Shown here one piece after another: positions 20,547 to 29,455 of a stretch of DNA of 47,513 nt; position 1 is the stretch's first letter, and each line of letters begins with the position of its first letter. Location: assembly GCA_002863145.1 (NCBI GenBank), contig PKDW01000006.1, forward strand, positions 1 through 47,513. The letters run 5' to 3'. The notes under the pieces are model-generated. The model searched no databases. It was given only the letters and a program-made list of their open reading frames with translations, and was not told the DNA's origin. This stretch comes from Flavobacteriales bacterium (GTDB lineage: Bacteria; Bacteroidota; Bacteroidia; Flavobacteriales_D; Sanyastnellaceae). Both the position numbers and the translations under genes were made by a program.

Positions 20547-21132
20547 GTTGGGCTTCGAGCAGACGGGCCACGTATTTGCCCATCACGTCAAACTCCAAAT
20601 TCATGGGTGCCCCCACGGGCGTGCGATGCAGGTTGGTGTGCTCCCAAGTGTAGGGAATGATGGCCACGGTGAAGCGTCCCGGGGCGCTGTCGACCACCGT
20701 GAGGCTGATGCCACTCAGCGCAATGCTGCCCTTGGGCACCGTCATCCACTCCATGGAATGCGGATGTTCAATGGTCAAAATCCAGCTGCCGTCTCGCGTT
20801 TCGACGGACGCCAGCGTTCCCGTGGTGTCCACGTGGCCCTGCACCACATGGCCATCGATGCGGTCTCCCACAACGGCGCAACGCTCGAGGTTGAACGCAT
20901 GACCGACCGCACAGGACCCGAGGTGGGTTTTGGCCAAGGTCTCTTCAATGGCCGTCACCGTGTACACGTCCCCCTCGATCGCAACCACCGTCAAGCACAC
21001 GCCGTCGTGGGCCACACTTTGGTCGATCTGCAACGACGAGGTGAACGGGGCTCGCACGTCCAAGTGCACGTTGGTTCCCTCATGCCGCAACGCGACCAAG
21101 GTGCCTTGGGCTTCAATGATTCCAGTGAACAT
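20518..21132 (-). CDS. ribE: Riboflavin synthase alpha chain
   Basis: A 204-residue enzyme that dismutates two 6,7-dimethyl-8-ribityllumazines into riboflavin. It has the typical duplicated lumazine-binding barrels: [12 protein letters not shown] with [10 protein letters not shown] in the first half, and VDTTGTL...[13 protein letters not shown] in the second. Length matches the family. A TACTTTTG box lies 4 nt before the ATG. No FMN riboswitch fold was apparent in the short upstream sequence. The gene overlaps lptB tail to tail by 29 bp. Confidence 0.95.
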   Translation of the reverse strand: MFTGIIEAQGTLVALRHEGTNVHLDVRAPFTSSLQIDQSVAHDGVCLTVVAIEGDVYTVTAIEETLAKTHLGSCAVGHAFNLERCAVVGDRIDGHVVQGHVDTTGTLASVETRDGSWILTIEHPHSMEWMTVPKGSIALSGISLTVVDSAPGRFTVAIIPYTWEHTNLHRTPVGAPMNLEFDVMGKYVARLLEAQLNARGVGGA

Positions 21133-21136
21133 GGGT

Positions 21137-21144
21137 CAAAAGTA
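21137..21144 (-). promoter_or_regulatory. -7 box of ribE, 4 nt from the start codon
   Basis: TACTTTTG matches TAnnTTTG exactly and is followed by ACCC and the ATG. Transcription starting at the usual distance would give a leaderless mRNA. Confidence 0.6.
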
Positions 21145-21184
21145 CGCTGCGTTGGGGCGAGGCTTCTCGGAGACGGTCTGCCGG

Positions 21185-23905
21185 TCAGTCTGAGGTGCCT
21201 GACGGGCCACGGACCATGTGGATTTGTCCACTGAAGCGCTCGGGAACGATGCCCACCAAACGACGTGTGTACACCGTCGCCGCATAGAAATACACCCCTT
21301 CGGGCAAGGCTTCACCCGTGTCCAGGTACGTGCCGTCCCACCCGATTTCGGGGTCGTTGGTGTGGAACACGACCTCCCCCCAACGGTTGTGGATGGCCAC
21401 ATTCACACTGTCCACGAACTTCCACGGGAAGGCCCGAAACGCGTCATTGGGCCCATCTCTGTTGGGCGAAAAAACATTGGGGAGGAAATAGTAAGGGCAG
21501 TTGTCTACACACGCGGTGTCCAAACCGACACTTTCGTTTCGGCGCAGGTTTCCGTCGGGGCCGGGCAACAAACTGTCGAGGGCAGTGACCACGAAACAGC
21601 CCGCAATCGTGCCCAACACGTCGTCCTCATTGAACACGGCCACCGTGTCATCTGGGTTGTCCACGGCACGCCAAAGCGTCAGCGAATCTCCCAAAAAGGG
21701 GGCCCAGTAAATGTTGTAGCCCACGATGTCGTCGGAATCACATCCCGGGACGGGCGACCACCGCAGCGTGTCGCGCTCTACTTCGCAGTCGGCCGCGACC
21801 TCCAGTGCCATGGCACAGGGTGCCGTGTAATCGAAGGGCCTTGCGCACGCCTCTTGACTCAGGTTGACCAAGGGCGACTCGGTCGTCGGGTCGTCGTAGG
21901 CCCCGAGGGTCGTCACCCGGTAACAATACGTGGCGCCATTGACAAGGTTGGAATCCACGTACATGGGCACTTCGACCGTGTCGAGGACCACATAGGGTCC
22001 GCCGGTTGGGATTTGTCTTTCCACCACATAGGAAGCGACACGCCAAGGCACGTCTTGCTGCACGTCCAACCGCAACCGGTTGTCGTCTGGGGTGAAGGTC
22101 AACCACGGGGTGGTCGCGGCGGGTGGAAGGCCCACAAGCACCGTATCACTCCGCAAATGGATGGCCAAGGACCAAGCGTGGCTTTCCGTGTTCAATGCGG
22201 TCAGGACCGTCGTCGTATCCAAGCCCGAGAGCGCATCTGCAGTGGACGAGGTCCAAAGCTGGGCGGGCGCCAGGCCCGATCCGTCCATCGGTTGCCCCCA
22301 GAGCTCGTACCGATAAGGCCCAGGGAAGGCCACGGTGTCCAATTCCGTGGGAGGAGACCAGCCCGCCAACACAGACCCTGACTCCGACGTGGTCAACACC
22401 GAAGCGCGCGTCATGACAGGCACGTCCTTGCGGATGCGGCCACACACCTCCTCGCTGGCCAAGGAAAGTGCGCCGTCTCCGTAGCGTGTCACCACGCGGT
22501 AACAGTAGGTCACCCCAAAACTCAAACCCGTGTCGTCCACCCACCCCACTTCGTCCAGCGATTCAACGGACCCCACCAAGGTGTATCCGGCGTCGGCCGG
22601 AATGCCCGTCTCGCAAAGGACCGGCTCCCAATCGATTTCCTGATCAGCCGTTCGGCGATGCACCTCGTACCCGCCCAACACTTGGATTGGATTGGTCAAG
22701 TCGTCCGCGCATTCGTTGGGCTGCCAAGTCACCGACATGTCGTAGCCCACAGGGTCCACGACCAATTGCGTCACAGGGGGCGAGATGACCGTGATTTGAC
22801 GGGTTTCCAAATCCACCAAAGGAATGGCGTTGCCCACATCTTGGGCCTTGAACACCACTTGGTACGGTTGGGCGCGCACCTCCGCGCATTCGGGCGACCA
22901 CGAGAACACGCCGTTGCCTGCCCCCACCGAGGCAAACGTCGCCGGATGCGCCACTTCACTCAAGGCCCCGCCCACGGCAGACAGCGTCACGCCATCGCCA
23001 TCCGGATCGGAGGCAAACACGTTGAACGTGAGTGATTCGCCGGCAAGCACGCAGGTGTCACCCATGGCTGCGATCTCCGGGGGTTGGTTGTCGCACAATT
23101 GGACGTCGATTTGGAGGTCGCGCGTCACCTCGCCCACCTTGCGCAGCATGCCGCCCACTTCTCTCCACTCTTCGATGCGAATGGCCACGTTGTATTCCCC
23201 GGCGATTTGTGGGGTGTTCCATGTGACATCGCCGGTGGCTTCATCGATGCTGAACACATCTGACGCCGCGCTGACTTCGTCAGGATAGATGTACGTCGGG
23301 ATGAACTCGCCCCCAAAACCGCGGCTGGGTACAAGGCTGTACGTCAACACATCGCCGTCGGGGTCGTGGGCAGCTGGGTTGTGAATCCACGTCTGATTCA
23401 AGCACGCATTTTCTGTGGCGGGATTCAGCAACTGCACGCTGTTGTTGTTCCCCGCTTGGGGGTCGATGATGAGCAGAGACTGGATGGCAAAGGGCGTGTC
23501 GACCGACCCCGTCATGTTCAGCACCCCTTCGTTGCGGTTGGGGTCTTCTACGGTCAACGGGTAAATGCCTGGACCTCCGTATGTGTGCGTGCCGCGGTAG
23601 ACGTTTTTTTGGATGTCTCCGGGCATTACGACAATGGGCAACTCCCGGGACAAACTGTCGAGCTGGTTCCCCACTTCATCCCCCCACGTCAAAAACAGCC
23701 ACGGCCGGTCCGCCAAGGCACTGGCCTTGGTGTAGGTGGTGATGACCACCTCGTAGGTCAAACCCTGAACGTGGGTGTAGGTGATTTCGCCGGCGCGATT
23801 GTGCGTGGCTTGGGCGAATTTGGGGAGCACAAGGAAGATCAACAACATGCAAAACCCTGCGAGAACGCAACGGCGAGGCATGAAAGGAAAGATGACCTTG
23901 CACAT
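21185..23905 (-). CDS. Secreted multidomain protein with C-terminal gliding-motility-associated (CHU_C) domain
   Basis: A 906-residue exported protein, probably a type IX secretion substrate. The signal peptide covers residues 1-33 (cleavage near FAQA|T). The middle has Ig/fibronectin-like and cadherin-like stretches, such as DPDGDVLTYSLVPSRGFGG, ASDPDGDGVTLSAVGG, and repeated GxTYCYRV segments near 480 and 680. The last ~100 residues are a CHU_C domain: FLPNVFSPNRDGPNDAF, HNRWGEVVFHTN, IGWDGTYLDTGE and LPEGVYFYAATV. In the phylum this domain directs cargo through the type IX pathway to the cell surface. The start at 23905 is supported by a TACCTTGG box 7 nt upstream. It is divergent from pdxA. 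Confidence 0.88.
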   Translation of the reverse strand: MCKVIFPFMPRRCVLAGFCMLLIFLVLPKFAQATHNRAGEITYTHVQGLTYEVVITTYTKASALADRPWLFLTWGDEVGNQLDSLSRELPIVVMPGDIQKNVYRGTHTYGGPGIYPLTVEDPNRNEGVLNMTGSVDTPFAIQSLLIIDPQAGNNNSVQLLNPATENACLNQTWIHNPAAHDPDGDVLTYSLVPSRGFGGEFIPTYIYPDEVSAASDVFSIDEATGDVTWNTPQIAGEYNVAIRIEEWREVGGMLRKVGEVTRDLQIDVQLCDNQPPEIAAMGDTCVLAGESLTFNVFASDPDGDGVTLSAVGGALSEVAHPATFASVGAGNGVFSWSPECAEVRAQPYQVVFKAQDVGNAIPLVDLETRQITVISPPVTQLVVDPVGYDMSVTWQPNECADDLTNPIQVLGGYEVHRRTADQEIDWEPVLCETGIPADAGYTLVGSVESLDEVGWVDDTGLSFGVTYCYRVVTRYGDGALSLASEEVCGRIRKDVPVMTRASVLTTSESGSVLAGWSPPTELDTVAFPGPYRYELWGQPMDGSGLAPAQLWTSSTADALSGLDTTTVLTALNTESHAWSLAIHLRSDTVLVGLPPAATTPWLTFTPDDNRLRLDVQQDVPWRVASYVVERQIPTGGPYVVLDTVEVPMYVDSNLVNGATYCYRVTTLGAYDDPTTESPLVNLSQEACARPFDYTAPCAMALEVAADCEVERDTLRWSPVPGCDSDDIVGYNIYWAPFLGDSLTLWRAVDNPDDTVAVFNEDDVLGTIAGCFVVTALDSLLPGPDGNLRRNESVGLDTACVDNCPYYFLPNVFSPNRDGPNDAFRAFPWKFVDSVNVAIHNRWGEVVFHTNDPEIGWDGTYLDTGEALPEGVYFYAATVYTRRLVGIVPERFSGQIHMVRGPSGTSD

Positions 23906-23912
23906 GGGAAGA

Positions 23913-23920
23913 CCAAGGTA
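23913..23920 (-). promoter_or_regulatory. -7 box of the CHU_C gene (divergent module)
   Basis: TACCTTGG on the minus strand, one mismatch to TAnnTTTG, 7 nt before the ATG and 8 bp from the opposite box of pdxA. Confidence 0.5.
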
Positions 23921-23928
23921 CTCGTCGC

Positions 23929-23936
23929 TACCTTTG
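23929..23936 (+). promoter_or_regulatory. -7 box of pdxA (divergent module)
   Basis: TACCTTTG, exact consensus, 10 nt before the ATG at 23947, back to back with the CHU_C gene box. Confidence 0.6.
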
Positions 23937-23946
23937 ACCTCACCCC

Positions 23947-25005
23947 ATGAGCCCTAAGAATTCCAAAATCAAGGTCGGCATTTCCTGCGGCGACCCCAAC
24001 GGCATCGGATTGGAAGCCCTTGCCGACGCGTTGTCTGACGAACGCAGCTTGTCGAGCATGGTCCCCGTGGTGTTTGCGCCTCGTCCGCTCGCTGAAGCGG
24101 CATTTGAAAACGTGCCTTGGGGAGAAGTGGAGGATGCGGGAGCTGCGCGTTCAGGCCAAATCAACCTCGTGACCTTTGAAGCCGACGACTTCGAGCACAA
24201 GCCCGGCGAGGCCTCCAAAGAGGCGGGTGCCGTGGCCATGCAGAGCTTAGAAATGGCCGTGGGGCACCTCGCAAAAACCGCGGTGGACGTGCTTGTCACC
24301 GCGCCCATCAACAAAGACACCATCGGCCAAGCGGGCTTTTCGTTCCCAGGCCACACCGAGTACTTGGCCAGTGAAGCTGGCGTGGATGAGGTGCTGATGT
24401 TGCTCTGCTGCGACGGATTGCGGATCGGCATGGTCACCGGCCATGTCGCCCTGAAAGACGTGGCTGCGGGCCTGAGCGGCGACCGCATTGGCACCAAGCT
24501 CCAACTCATGAATGACAGCCTCATTCGTGATTTTGGCCTGCCCTCCCCCCGCATTGCGGTGTTGGGATTGAATCCCCACGCCGGCGACAACGGCATGATG
24601 GGCGACGAAGAGAAGCGCGTCATTGCCCCCGCCATTCAGCAAGCGCAGGCCAGCGGCATCCAAGCCCACGGACCCTTCGCCGCCGATGGTTTCTTCGGCT
24701 CGGGCGCGTTCAAGAACTTCGATGGGGTCCTGGCCATGTACCACGATCAAGGTCTGGCTCCATTCAAAGCCTTGAGCTTTGGGCGAGGCGTGAACTTCAC
24801 TGCGGGGCTGCCCGTGGTTCGAACCAGCCCAGACCACGGCACCGGATTTGACATCGCCGGACAAGGCACCGCGAACGGGGACTCTTTCCGAGAAGCCCTT
24901 CGTTTGGCCTGCGATGTCCGCCACCACCGACTCGAGCATCGGGACTTTGCCTCCAACCCGTTGGAGGTTGCCCCACCCAAGCCCGAATACCGCTCGCGCC
25001 GCTGA
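23947..25005 (+). CDS. pdxA: 4-hydroxythreonine-4-phosphate dehydrogenase
   Basis: A 352-residue NAD-dependent enzyme of the DXP-dependent pyridoxal phosphate route, oxidising 4-phosphohydroxy-threonine before condensation by PdxJ. The family motifs are present: ISCGDPNGIGLEAL at the N-terminus, TAPINKDTIGQAGFSFPGHTEYLA, LGLNPHAGDNGMMG, the metal-binding MYHDQGLAPFK, and TSPDHGTGFDIAGQGTAN. PdxJ is not in the window. A box lies 10 nt upstream. The order pdxA, DUF177, rpmF, fabH, accB, accC is widespread in Bacteroidota. Confidence 0.95.
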   Translation: MSPKNSKIKVGISCGDPNGIGLEALADALSDERSLSSMVPVVFAPRPLAEAAFENVPWGEVEDAGAARSGQINLVTFEADDFEHKPGEASKEAGAVAMQSLEMAVGHLAKTAVDVLVTAPINKDTIGQAGFSFPGHTEYLASEAGVDEVLMLLCCDGLRIGMVTGHVALKDVAAGLSGDRIGTKLQLMNDSLIRDFGLPSPRIAVLGLNPHAGDNGMMGDEEKRVIAPAIQQAQASGIQAHGPFAADGFFGSGAFKNFDGVLAMYHDQGLAPFKALSFGRGVNFTAGLPVVRTSPDHGTGFDIAGQGTANGDSFREALRLACDVRHHRLEHRDFASNPLEVAPPKPEYRSRR

Positions 25006-25041
25006 CCTGCAACGCGCCTTGCGCGAAATCGCAGCCTGAGG

Positions 25042-25072
25042 TTGGCAATTCCAACCTGATTCGCTACCTTTG
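25042..25072 (+). promoter_or_regulatory. Promoter of the DUF177-rpmF operon
   Basis: TTG (25042-25044), a 20-bp spacer and TACCTTTG (25065-25072) make the best -33/-7 match in the window. The box is 21 nt before the ATG at 25094. Confidence 0.7.
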
Positions 25073-25079
25073 CACTCCC

Positions 25080-25087
25080 TAAATTTG
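25080..25087 (+). promoter_or_regulatory. Second -7 box before DUF177
   Basis: TAAATTTG, exact consensus, 6 nt before the ATG. It could start a leaderless transcript alongside the longer one from the upstream box. Confidence 0.4.
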
Positions 25088-25093
25088 GCGGAC

Positions 25094-25606
25094 ATGGATT
25101 TGTTGGCAGATTACCGCATCCCCTTTGTGGGTTTGAAGCCTGGAAAACATGAATTCCAATTGCGTGTGGACCCGGAGTTCTTTGCTTGTTTCCCCCATTC
25201 AGACGTGGATCAGGTCCATGGTGAAGTCCTTGTGGAGTTGGACAAACTCGACACCACAATGACCCTTCGCATGACCTTGGCAGCAACAATGACGGCGCCT
25301 TGCGACCGTTGTTTGGAAGACGTCAGCGTTTCCCTCGAGGGAAGCGATCGGGTGTCGATTCGCTTTGGCGACGAGACATCCTGCGACGACGAGCTGTGGA
25401 TCTTGGGTTCAAATGAATACCAATTGGACTTGGCCGACGCCATTTTCCAGCTGGTTCATTTGGCCAAACCCAACCGAACCATCCATGAAAACGAAGACGA
25501 TTGCGATTTGGACATGACCGAGTGGCAAGACCCTTCCTCGAATGATGGAGACAATGCAGATGACATCGACCCACGCTGGGCAGCATTGAAAGGACTCGAC
25601 AACTAA
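25094..25606 (+). CDS. YceD/DUF177 family protein
   Basis: A 170-residue acidic cytoplasmic protein of the DUF177 family, which is encoded next to rpmF in many bacteria and has been linked to 23S rRNA or large-subunit maturation. Diagnostic are APCDRCLEDV near residue 75 (the paired Cys motif) and the C-terminal IDPRWAALKGLDN. The ATG at 25094 follows two promoter boxes; an ATG at 25070 lies inside the first box and was rejected. The Asp/Asn-rich loop near residues 140-155 is not conserved in general. rpmF follows after 6 bp. Confidence 0.85.
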   Translation: MDLLADYRIPFVGLKPGKHEFQLRVDPEFFACFPHSDVDQVHGEVLVELDKLDTTMTLRMTLAATMTAPCDRCLEDVSVSLEGSDRVSIRFGDETSCDDELWILGSNEYQLDLADAIFQLVHLAKPNRTIHENEDDCDLDMTEWQDPSSNDGDNADDIDPRWAALKGLDN

Positions 25607-25612
25607 CGCACT

Positions 25613-25801
25613 ATGGCACATCCCAAAAGACGGCAAAGCAAAACGCGCACGCGGAAGCGCCGCACCCACGACTCGCTGACACCAGCCAACGTGAGCACAT
25701 GCCCCACAACCGGCCAGCCTCACATGTTCCATCGCGCCCACTGGCACGAAGGAAAGCTCTACTACAAGGGCAAAGTGGTGATGGAGCGCGAAGAAGCGTA
25801 A
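25613..25801 (+). CDS. rpmF: 50S ribosomal protein L32
   Basis: A 62-residue basic ribosomal protein. The N-terminus AHPKRRQSKTRTRKRRTH is the L32 signature. It has a single Cys (CPTTGQPHMFHRAHW) and therefore no CxxC zinc ribbon. It lies 6 bp after DUF177 and is followed by a strong terminator. Confidence 0.97.
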   Translation: MAHPKRRQSKTRTRKRRTHDSLTPANVSTCPTTGQPHMFHRAHWHEGKLYYKGKVVMEREEA

Positions 25802-25837
25802 CATCGAGACACTTCATGTCGACCTGTCGGTCGATTG

Positions 25838-25863
25838 AAAAAGGACCCGCCGGGTCCTTTTTT
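25838..25863 (+). terminator. Rho-independent terminator after rpmF
   Basis: An 11-bp stem (AAAAAGGACCC/GGGTCCTTTTT) with loop GCC ends in a T run. It separates the DUF177-rpmF transcript from fabH. The remaining sequence up to the fabH box (25864-25936) holds nothing else recognisable. Confidence 0.85.
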
Positions 25864-25936
25864 CTTGCCTCAACTTTTCCACGGATGGCGTTGAAGACTC
25901 CCGCATTTCTGAGGCATCGCGCCTGAATGTGGCTTC

Positions 25937-25944
25937 TACCTTTG
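25937..25944 (+). promoter_or_regulatory. -7 box of fabH
   Basis: TACCTTTG, exact consensus, 13 nt before the ATG at 25958, downstream of the rpmF terminator. Confidence 0.6.
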
Positions 25945-25957
25945 GCGCTTCACCTCT

Positions 25958-26956
25958 ATGCAAATGGCAGCTGCAATCACATGTGTCGCCGGGTATTTGC
26001 CCGAACACAAACTCACCAACGCGGACCTCGAAAAGATGGTCGACACCTCCGATGAATGGATCCGTACTCGGACAGGCATCGAAGAGCGTCGCATCCTGAA
26101 GGACCCCAACAAGGCCACGTCCGACATGGGTGCAGAGGCTGTAAAGTCCCTGTGTGCCAAGTCGGGCCTCGCCCCCACTGACATTGACCTCATCATTTGC
26201 GCCACGGTAACCCCCGACATGCTGTTCCCCTCCACGGCCAACCTCATTGGCCACAAGGCGGGTGCCACCAAAGCATGGGGGTTTGACCTGAGTGCGGCTT
26301 GCAGCGGCTTTTTGTTTGCCCTGAAAACCGGCGCACAATTCGTGGAAAACGGCTCGGCCAAGAACGTGGTCGTCGTGGGTGCCGACAAGATGAGCTCCAT
26401 CGTCGACTACACGAACCGCACCACCTGTGTGCTCTTTGGGGATGCAGCTGCCGCGGTGCTTCTGCAACAAGACGAAGGCGATTGTGGCATCATCGACAGC
26501 CAGTTGTACTCCGACGGTTCTGGAGGTGATTACCTCTGCATGCCCGCAGGGGGCTCTTTGCGTCCCGCCAGCCATGAGACCGTAGATGCCAAGCAACACT
26601 TCATTTATCAGGACGGACAGCCCGTGTTCAAGTCGGCCGTGACCAAAATGGCCGACGTGAGTTACGAGGTCATGCAGCGCAACAACTTGACCGCGGACGA
26701 CGTGGCTTGGCTGGTGCCGCACCAAGCGAACCTCCGCATCATTGACGCCACACAGCGTCGCGCCGGTCTTCCCCACGAGAAGGTCATGATCAACATTCAC
26801 AAATACGGCAACACCACAGCCGCCACCATCCCACTCTGCCTTCACGACTGGGAGTCGCAATTGAAGCGAGGTGACAACCTCATTTTGGCTGCCTTCGGCG
26901 GTGGCTTCACTTGGGGGTCGGTGTACGTCAAATGGGCCTACGACGGGAACAAATGA
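25958..26956 (+). CDS. fabH: 3-oxoacyl-ACP synthase III
   Basis: A 332-residue condensing enzyme that starts fatty acid synthesis by joining acetyl-CoA (or a branched acyl-CoA) to malonyl-ACP. The catalytic triad is visible: Cys115 in SAACSGFLFAL, His255 in VPHQANLRI and Asn285 in KYGNTTAATIP. Also TSDEWIRTRTGI near the N-terminus and FGDAAAAVLL. ATG at 25958 is used; another lies two codons later. It is followed by accB and accC, which supply malonyl-CoA, so the cluster covers the committed steps. Confidence 0.95.
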   Translation: MQMAAAITCVAGYLPEHKLTNADLEKMVDTSDEWIRTRTGIEERRILKDPNKATSDMGAEAVKSLCAKSGLAPTDIDLIICATVTPDMLFPSTANLIGHKAGATKAWGFDLSAACSGFLFALKTGAQFVENGSAKNVVVVGADKMSSIVDYTNRTTCVLFGDAAAAVLLQQDEGDCGIIDSQLYSDGSGGDYLCMPAGGSLRPASHETVDAKQHFIYQDGQPVFKSAVTKMADVSYEVMQRNNLTADDVAWLVPHQANLRIIDATQRRAGLPHEKVMINIHKYGNTTAATIPLCLHDWESQLKRGDNLILAAFGGGFTWGSVYVKWAYDGNK

Positions 26957-26978
26957 TGCCCGTTCATACCGCCTGAAC

Positions 26979-26986
26979 TACCTTTC
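26979..26986 (+). promoter_or_regulatory. Possible -7 box of accB
   Basis: TACCTTTC, one mismatch to the consensus, 21 nt before the accB ATG. Confidence 0.4.
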
Positions 26987-27007
26987 CCCCGCAAAAAACC
27001 CTCCGAC

Positions 27008-27541
27008 ATGAAACTGACGGAAATCCAAGACCTCATCAAGTTTGTCGCCCGTGCCGGCGTCACTGAAGTGGAAATCGAACAAAAAGACTTCAAGCTGACC
27101 ATCAAGTCAGAGATGCCCAAGGGCCGCGGCAAAAAAGAGGAGCAGGTCGTCCAAACCATTCAAGTGCCCGCCGCCATGCCTCAAATGGTTCAAGCTGCCC
27201 CCGTGGCCGCTGCACCTGTGGCTGCTCCGGCACCCGCTTCCCCTGCGGCCCCTGCCGCCCTCGCGGCTCCTGCAGCGCCCGCGGCTGAAGACACAAGCAA
27301 CCTCATCGAGATCAAGTCACCCATGATTGGCACATTCTACCGCCGTCCTTCCCCGGATAAGGACGTGTTTGCCGAAGTGGGAGACGTCATCAAGCCAGGC
27401 GACACCGTCTGCGTCATTGAAGCCATGAAACTCTTCAATGAAATCGAATCCGAGGTGCAGGGAAAGATTGTCAAGGTCCTCGTGGACGACAACTCTCCTG
27501 TCGAGTACGACCAGCCATTGTTCTTGGTCGACCCCTCTTGA
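27008..27541 (+). CDS. accB: Biotin carboxyl carrier protein of acetyl-CoA carboxylase
   Basis: A 177-residue carrier of the biotin arm. The biotinyl lysine is Lys141 in [11 protein letters not shown]. The N-terminal part ([13 protein letters not shown]) is typical of AccB, and an Ala/Pro-rich flexible linker covers about residues 54-93, longer than in E. coli. The biotinyl domain starts near [11 protein letters not shown]. accC follows 22 bp later. The carboxyltransferase subunits are not in the window. Confidence 0.96.
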   Translation: MKLTEIQDLIKFVARAGVTEVEIEQKDFKLTIKSEMPKGRGKKEEQVVQTIQVPAAMPQMVQAAPVAAAPVAAPAPASPAAPAALAAPAAPAAEDTSNLIEIKSPMIGTFYRRPSPDKDVFAEVGDVIKPGDTVCVIEAMKLFNEIESEVQGKIVKVLVDDNSPVEYDQPLFLVDPS

Positions 27542-27563
27542 ACCGCGAACCCAAATTGATCCC

Positions 27564-28898
27564 ATGTTCAAGAAAATCTTGATCGCCAACCGCGGCGAGA
27601 TTGCGCTTCGCGTGATTCGCACCTGCCGCGAAATGGGCATTTCGACGGTGGCCGTGTACTCGACTGCAGACCGCGACAGCTTGCACGTTCGCTTTGCGGA
27701 CGAAGCCGTATGCATCGGTCCTGCACCAAGCGCCCAGAGCTACCTCAACATCCCCAACATCATTGCCGCTGCGGAGATCACCAACGCAGACGCCATCCAT
27801 CCGGGATATGGCTTTTTGTCCGAAAACGCCAACTTTTCTCGCATTTGCGGAGAAAACGACATCAAATTCATCGGCGCCAGCCCTGAGATGATTGATGCCA
27901 TGGGCGACAAGGCATCCGCCAAGGCCACCATGAAGGCTGCCGGCGTGCCGACCATCCCAGGAAGCGAAGGCATCCTTGCAGATTTCGAAGAAGCCAAAGC
28001 CTGCGCCCACGACATCGGCTACCCCATCATGTTGAAAGCCACGGCCGGCGGCGGCGGCAAGGGCATGCAGGTGTGCAAAGACGACGAAGAACTTGCGGAG
28101 GGGTGGGAATCCACCCGCCGTGAAGCAGGTGCCGCTTTCGGCAACGACGGCATGTACATGGAGAAGTTTGTGGTGGAACCCCGCCACATCGAAATCCAAA
28201 TCGCCTCGGACTACCGAGGCAAGGCGTGTCACCTCAGCGAGCGCGACTGCTCCATCCAGCGTCGCCACCAAAAGCTCGTGGAAGAAACCCCATCTCCCTA
28301 CATGACGGACAAGCTCCGTGAAGCCATGGGGGAAGCGGCCATCAAGGCTGCGGAGGCGGTGAAGTACGAAGGGGTCGGCACCGTGGAATTCTTGGTGGAC
28401 GCCAACCGCGACTTCTACTTCATGGAGATGAACACCCGGATCCAGGTGGAGCACACCATCACGGAGGAGGTCATCGACTACGATTTGATCAAAGAACAAA
28501 TCAAGTTGGCTGCGGGCGAAAAAATCAGCGGCCGCAACCACTTCCCCAAGCTCCACAGCATCCAATGCCGCATCAACGCGGAAGATCCCGACCGCAACTG
28601 GGCGCCAAGCCCAGGCCGCATCACGGACTACCACGCACCGGGCGGACACGGGGTTCGCGTGGACACCCACGCCTACGCCGGGTACATGATCCCCCCGCAC
28701 TACGACAGCATGATCAGCAAGCTGATTGTGGTGGCCCAAACCCGCGAGGAGGCCATCACCAAGATGCAGCGCGCCTTGGATGAGTACATCATCGAAGGCG
28801 TCAAGACGACCATCCCTTTCCACCAGCGGTTGATGAAGAACCAGCGCTTCCGCGACGGCGACTTCACCACCAAGTTCTTGGAAGAGGAGAACGTCTGA
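27564..28898 (+). CDS. accC: Biotin carboxylase subunit of acetyl-CoA carboxylase
   Basis: A 444-residue ATP-grasp enzyme that carboxylates biotin on AccB using bicarbonate and ATP. Clear motifs are [17 protein letters not shown] at the N-terminus, [13 protein letters not shown], the glycine-rich ATP loop [26 protein letters not shown] and the catalytic [15 protein letters not shown]. The ATG at 27564 is the family start; a longer frame runs back into accB. The gene ends at a stable hairpin. Confidence 0.97.
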   Translation: MFKKILIANRGEIALRVIRTCREMGISTVAVYSTADRDSLHVRFADEAVCIGPAPSAQSYLNIPNIIAAAEITNADAIHPGYGFLSENANFSRICGENDIKFIGASPEMIDAMGDKASAKATMKAAGVPTIPGSEGILADFEEAKACAHDIGYPIMLKATAGGGGKGMQVCKDDEELAEGWESTRREAGAAFGNDGMYMEKFVVEPRHIEIQIASDYRGKACHLSERDCSIQRRHQKLVEETPSPYMTDKLREAMGEAAIKAAEAVKYEGVGTVEFLVDANRDFYFMEMNTRIQVEHTITEEVIDYDLIKEQIKLAAGEKISGRNHFPKLHSIQCRINAEDPDRNWAPSPGRITDYHAPGGHGVRVDTHAYAGYMIPPHYDSMISKLIVVAQTREEAITKMQRALDEYIIEGVKTTIPFHQRLMKNQRFRDGDFTTKFLEEENV

Positions 28899-28918
28899 TC
28901 AATCCTCCTTACGACAAC

Positions 28919-28946
28919 CAAACGCCTGACTTCGGTCGGGCGTTTG
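28919..28946. terminator. Bidirectional hairpin terminator between accC and hldE
   Basis: A 12-bp stem (CAAACGCCTGAC paired with GTCGGGCGTTTG, one T-G pair) carries the extra-stable TTCG tetraloop. It sits in the 53-bp gap between two convergent genes. The T tract is short on both sides. Confidence 0.7.
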
Positions 28947-28951
28947 TGTGT

Positions 28952-29455
28952 TCAGGAAGTTCGAATCTTCTTTATCGTGGCCGTGGTGCTCTGTCCTGGC
29001 ACCAGGGGCACCGCCACAGCGTGCCCGCCCCAAGCCTTCAATTCGGCACTGCCCACCATGTAGCGAGGGTCATTCTCGTCGGTGCATGCCGCGTCGTAAT
29101 CGCCCCCCTTGACAAGCACATCAGGTTGGAGGCTGTTCACCAGGGCTAGCGGCGTGTCGTCCTCAAACACCACCACGGCGTCCACACTGCGCAATGCAGC
29201 CAACACACGGGCGCGGTTGCCTTCTTCGTGGATGGGACGATCGGGGCCCTTCCTCAATCGCCGGACGCTGGCGTCGGAATTGACGCCCACGACCAGTTTT
29301 TGGCCATGGGAAGCGGCCACTTCCAGCACTTCGACATGCCCCACGTGAAGCACGTCAAACACCCCGTTGGTGAACACCACTTTCAAGCCTTGGGCCTTCC
29401 AAGACCGCACCTGTTGCGCCACAGTGTCCAGGGTGTATGCTGCCTTCTCAGCCAC
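28952..29455 (-). CDS. D-glycero-beta-D-manno-heptose 1-phosphate adenylyltransferase
   Basis: A 167-residue nucleotidyltransferase equivalent to the C-terminal half of E. coli HldE (RfaE domain II). It makes ADP-heptose for the LPS inner core. Motifs: FTNGVFDVLHVGHVEVL with the HxGH pair, VVGVNSDASVRRL, DDTPLALVNSLQPDVLVKGGDY and GQSTTATIKKI. No ATG fits. The GTG at 29455 overlaps the upstream gene's stop by 8 nt and gives the expected length; the longer frame lies inside the neighbour. The kinase half is not in the window. Confidence 0.9.
   Translation of the reverse strand: MAEKAAYTLDTVAQQVRSWKAQGLKVVFTNGVFDVLHVGHVEVLEVAASHGQKLVVGVNSDASVRRLRKGPDRPIHEEGNRARVLAALRSVDAVVVFEDDTPLALVNSLQPDVLVKGGDYDAACTDENDPRYMVGSAELKAWGGHAVAVPLVPGQSTTATIKKIRTS

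Noticed and set aside
21133-21184. FMN riboswitch upstream of ribE
   Set aside because: Only 52 bp lie between the two genes, too short for the aptamer, and the -7 box sits 4 nt from the start codon.
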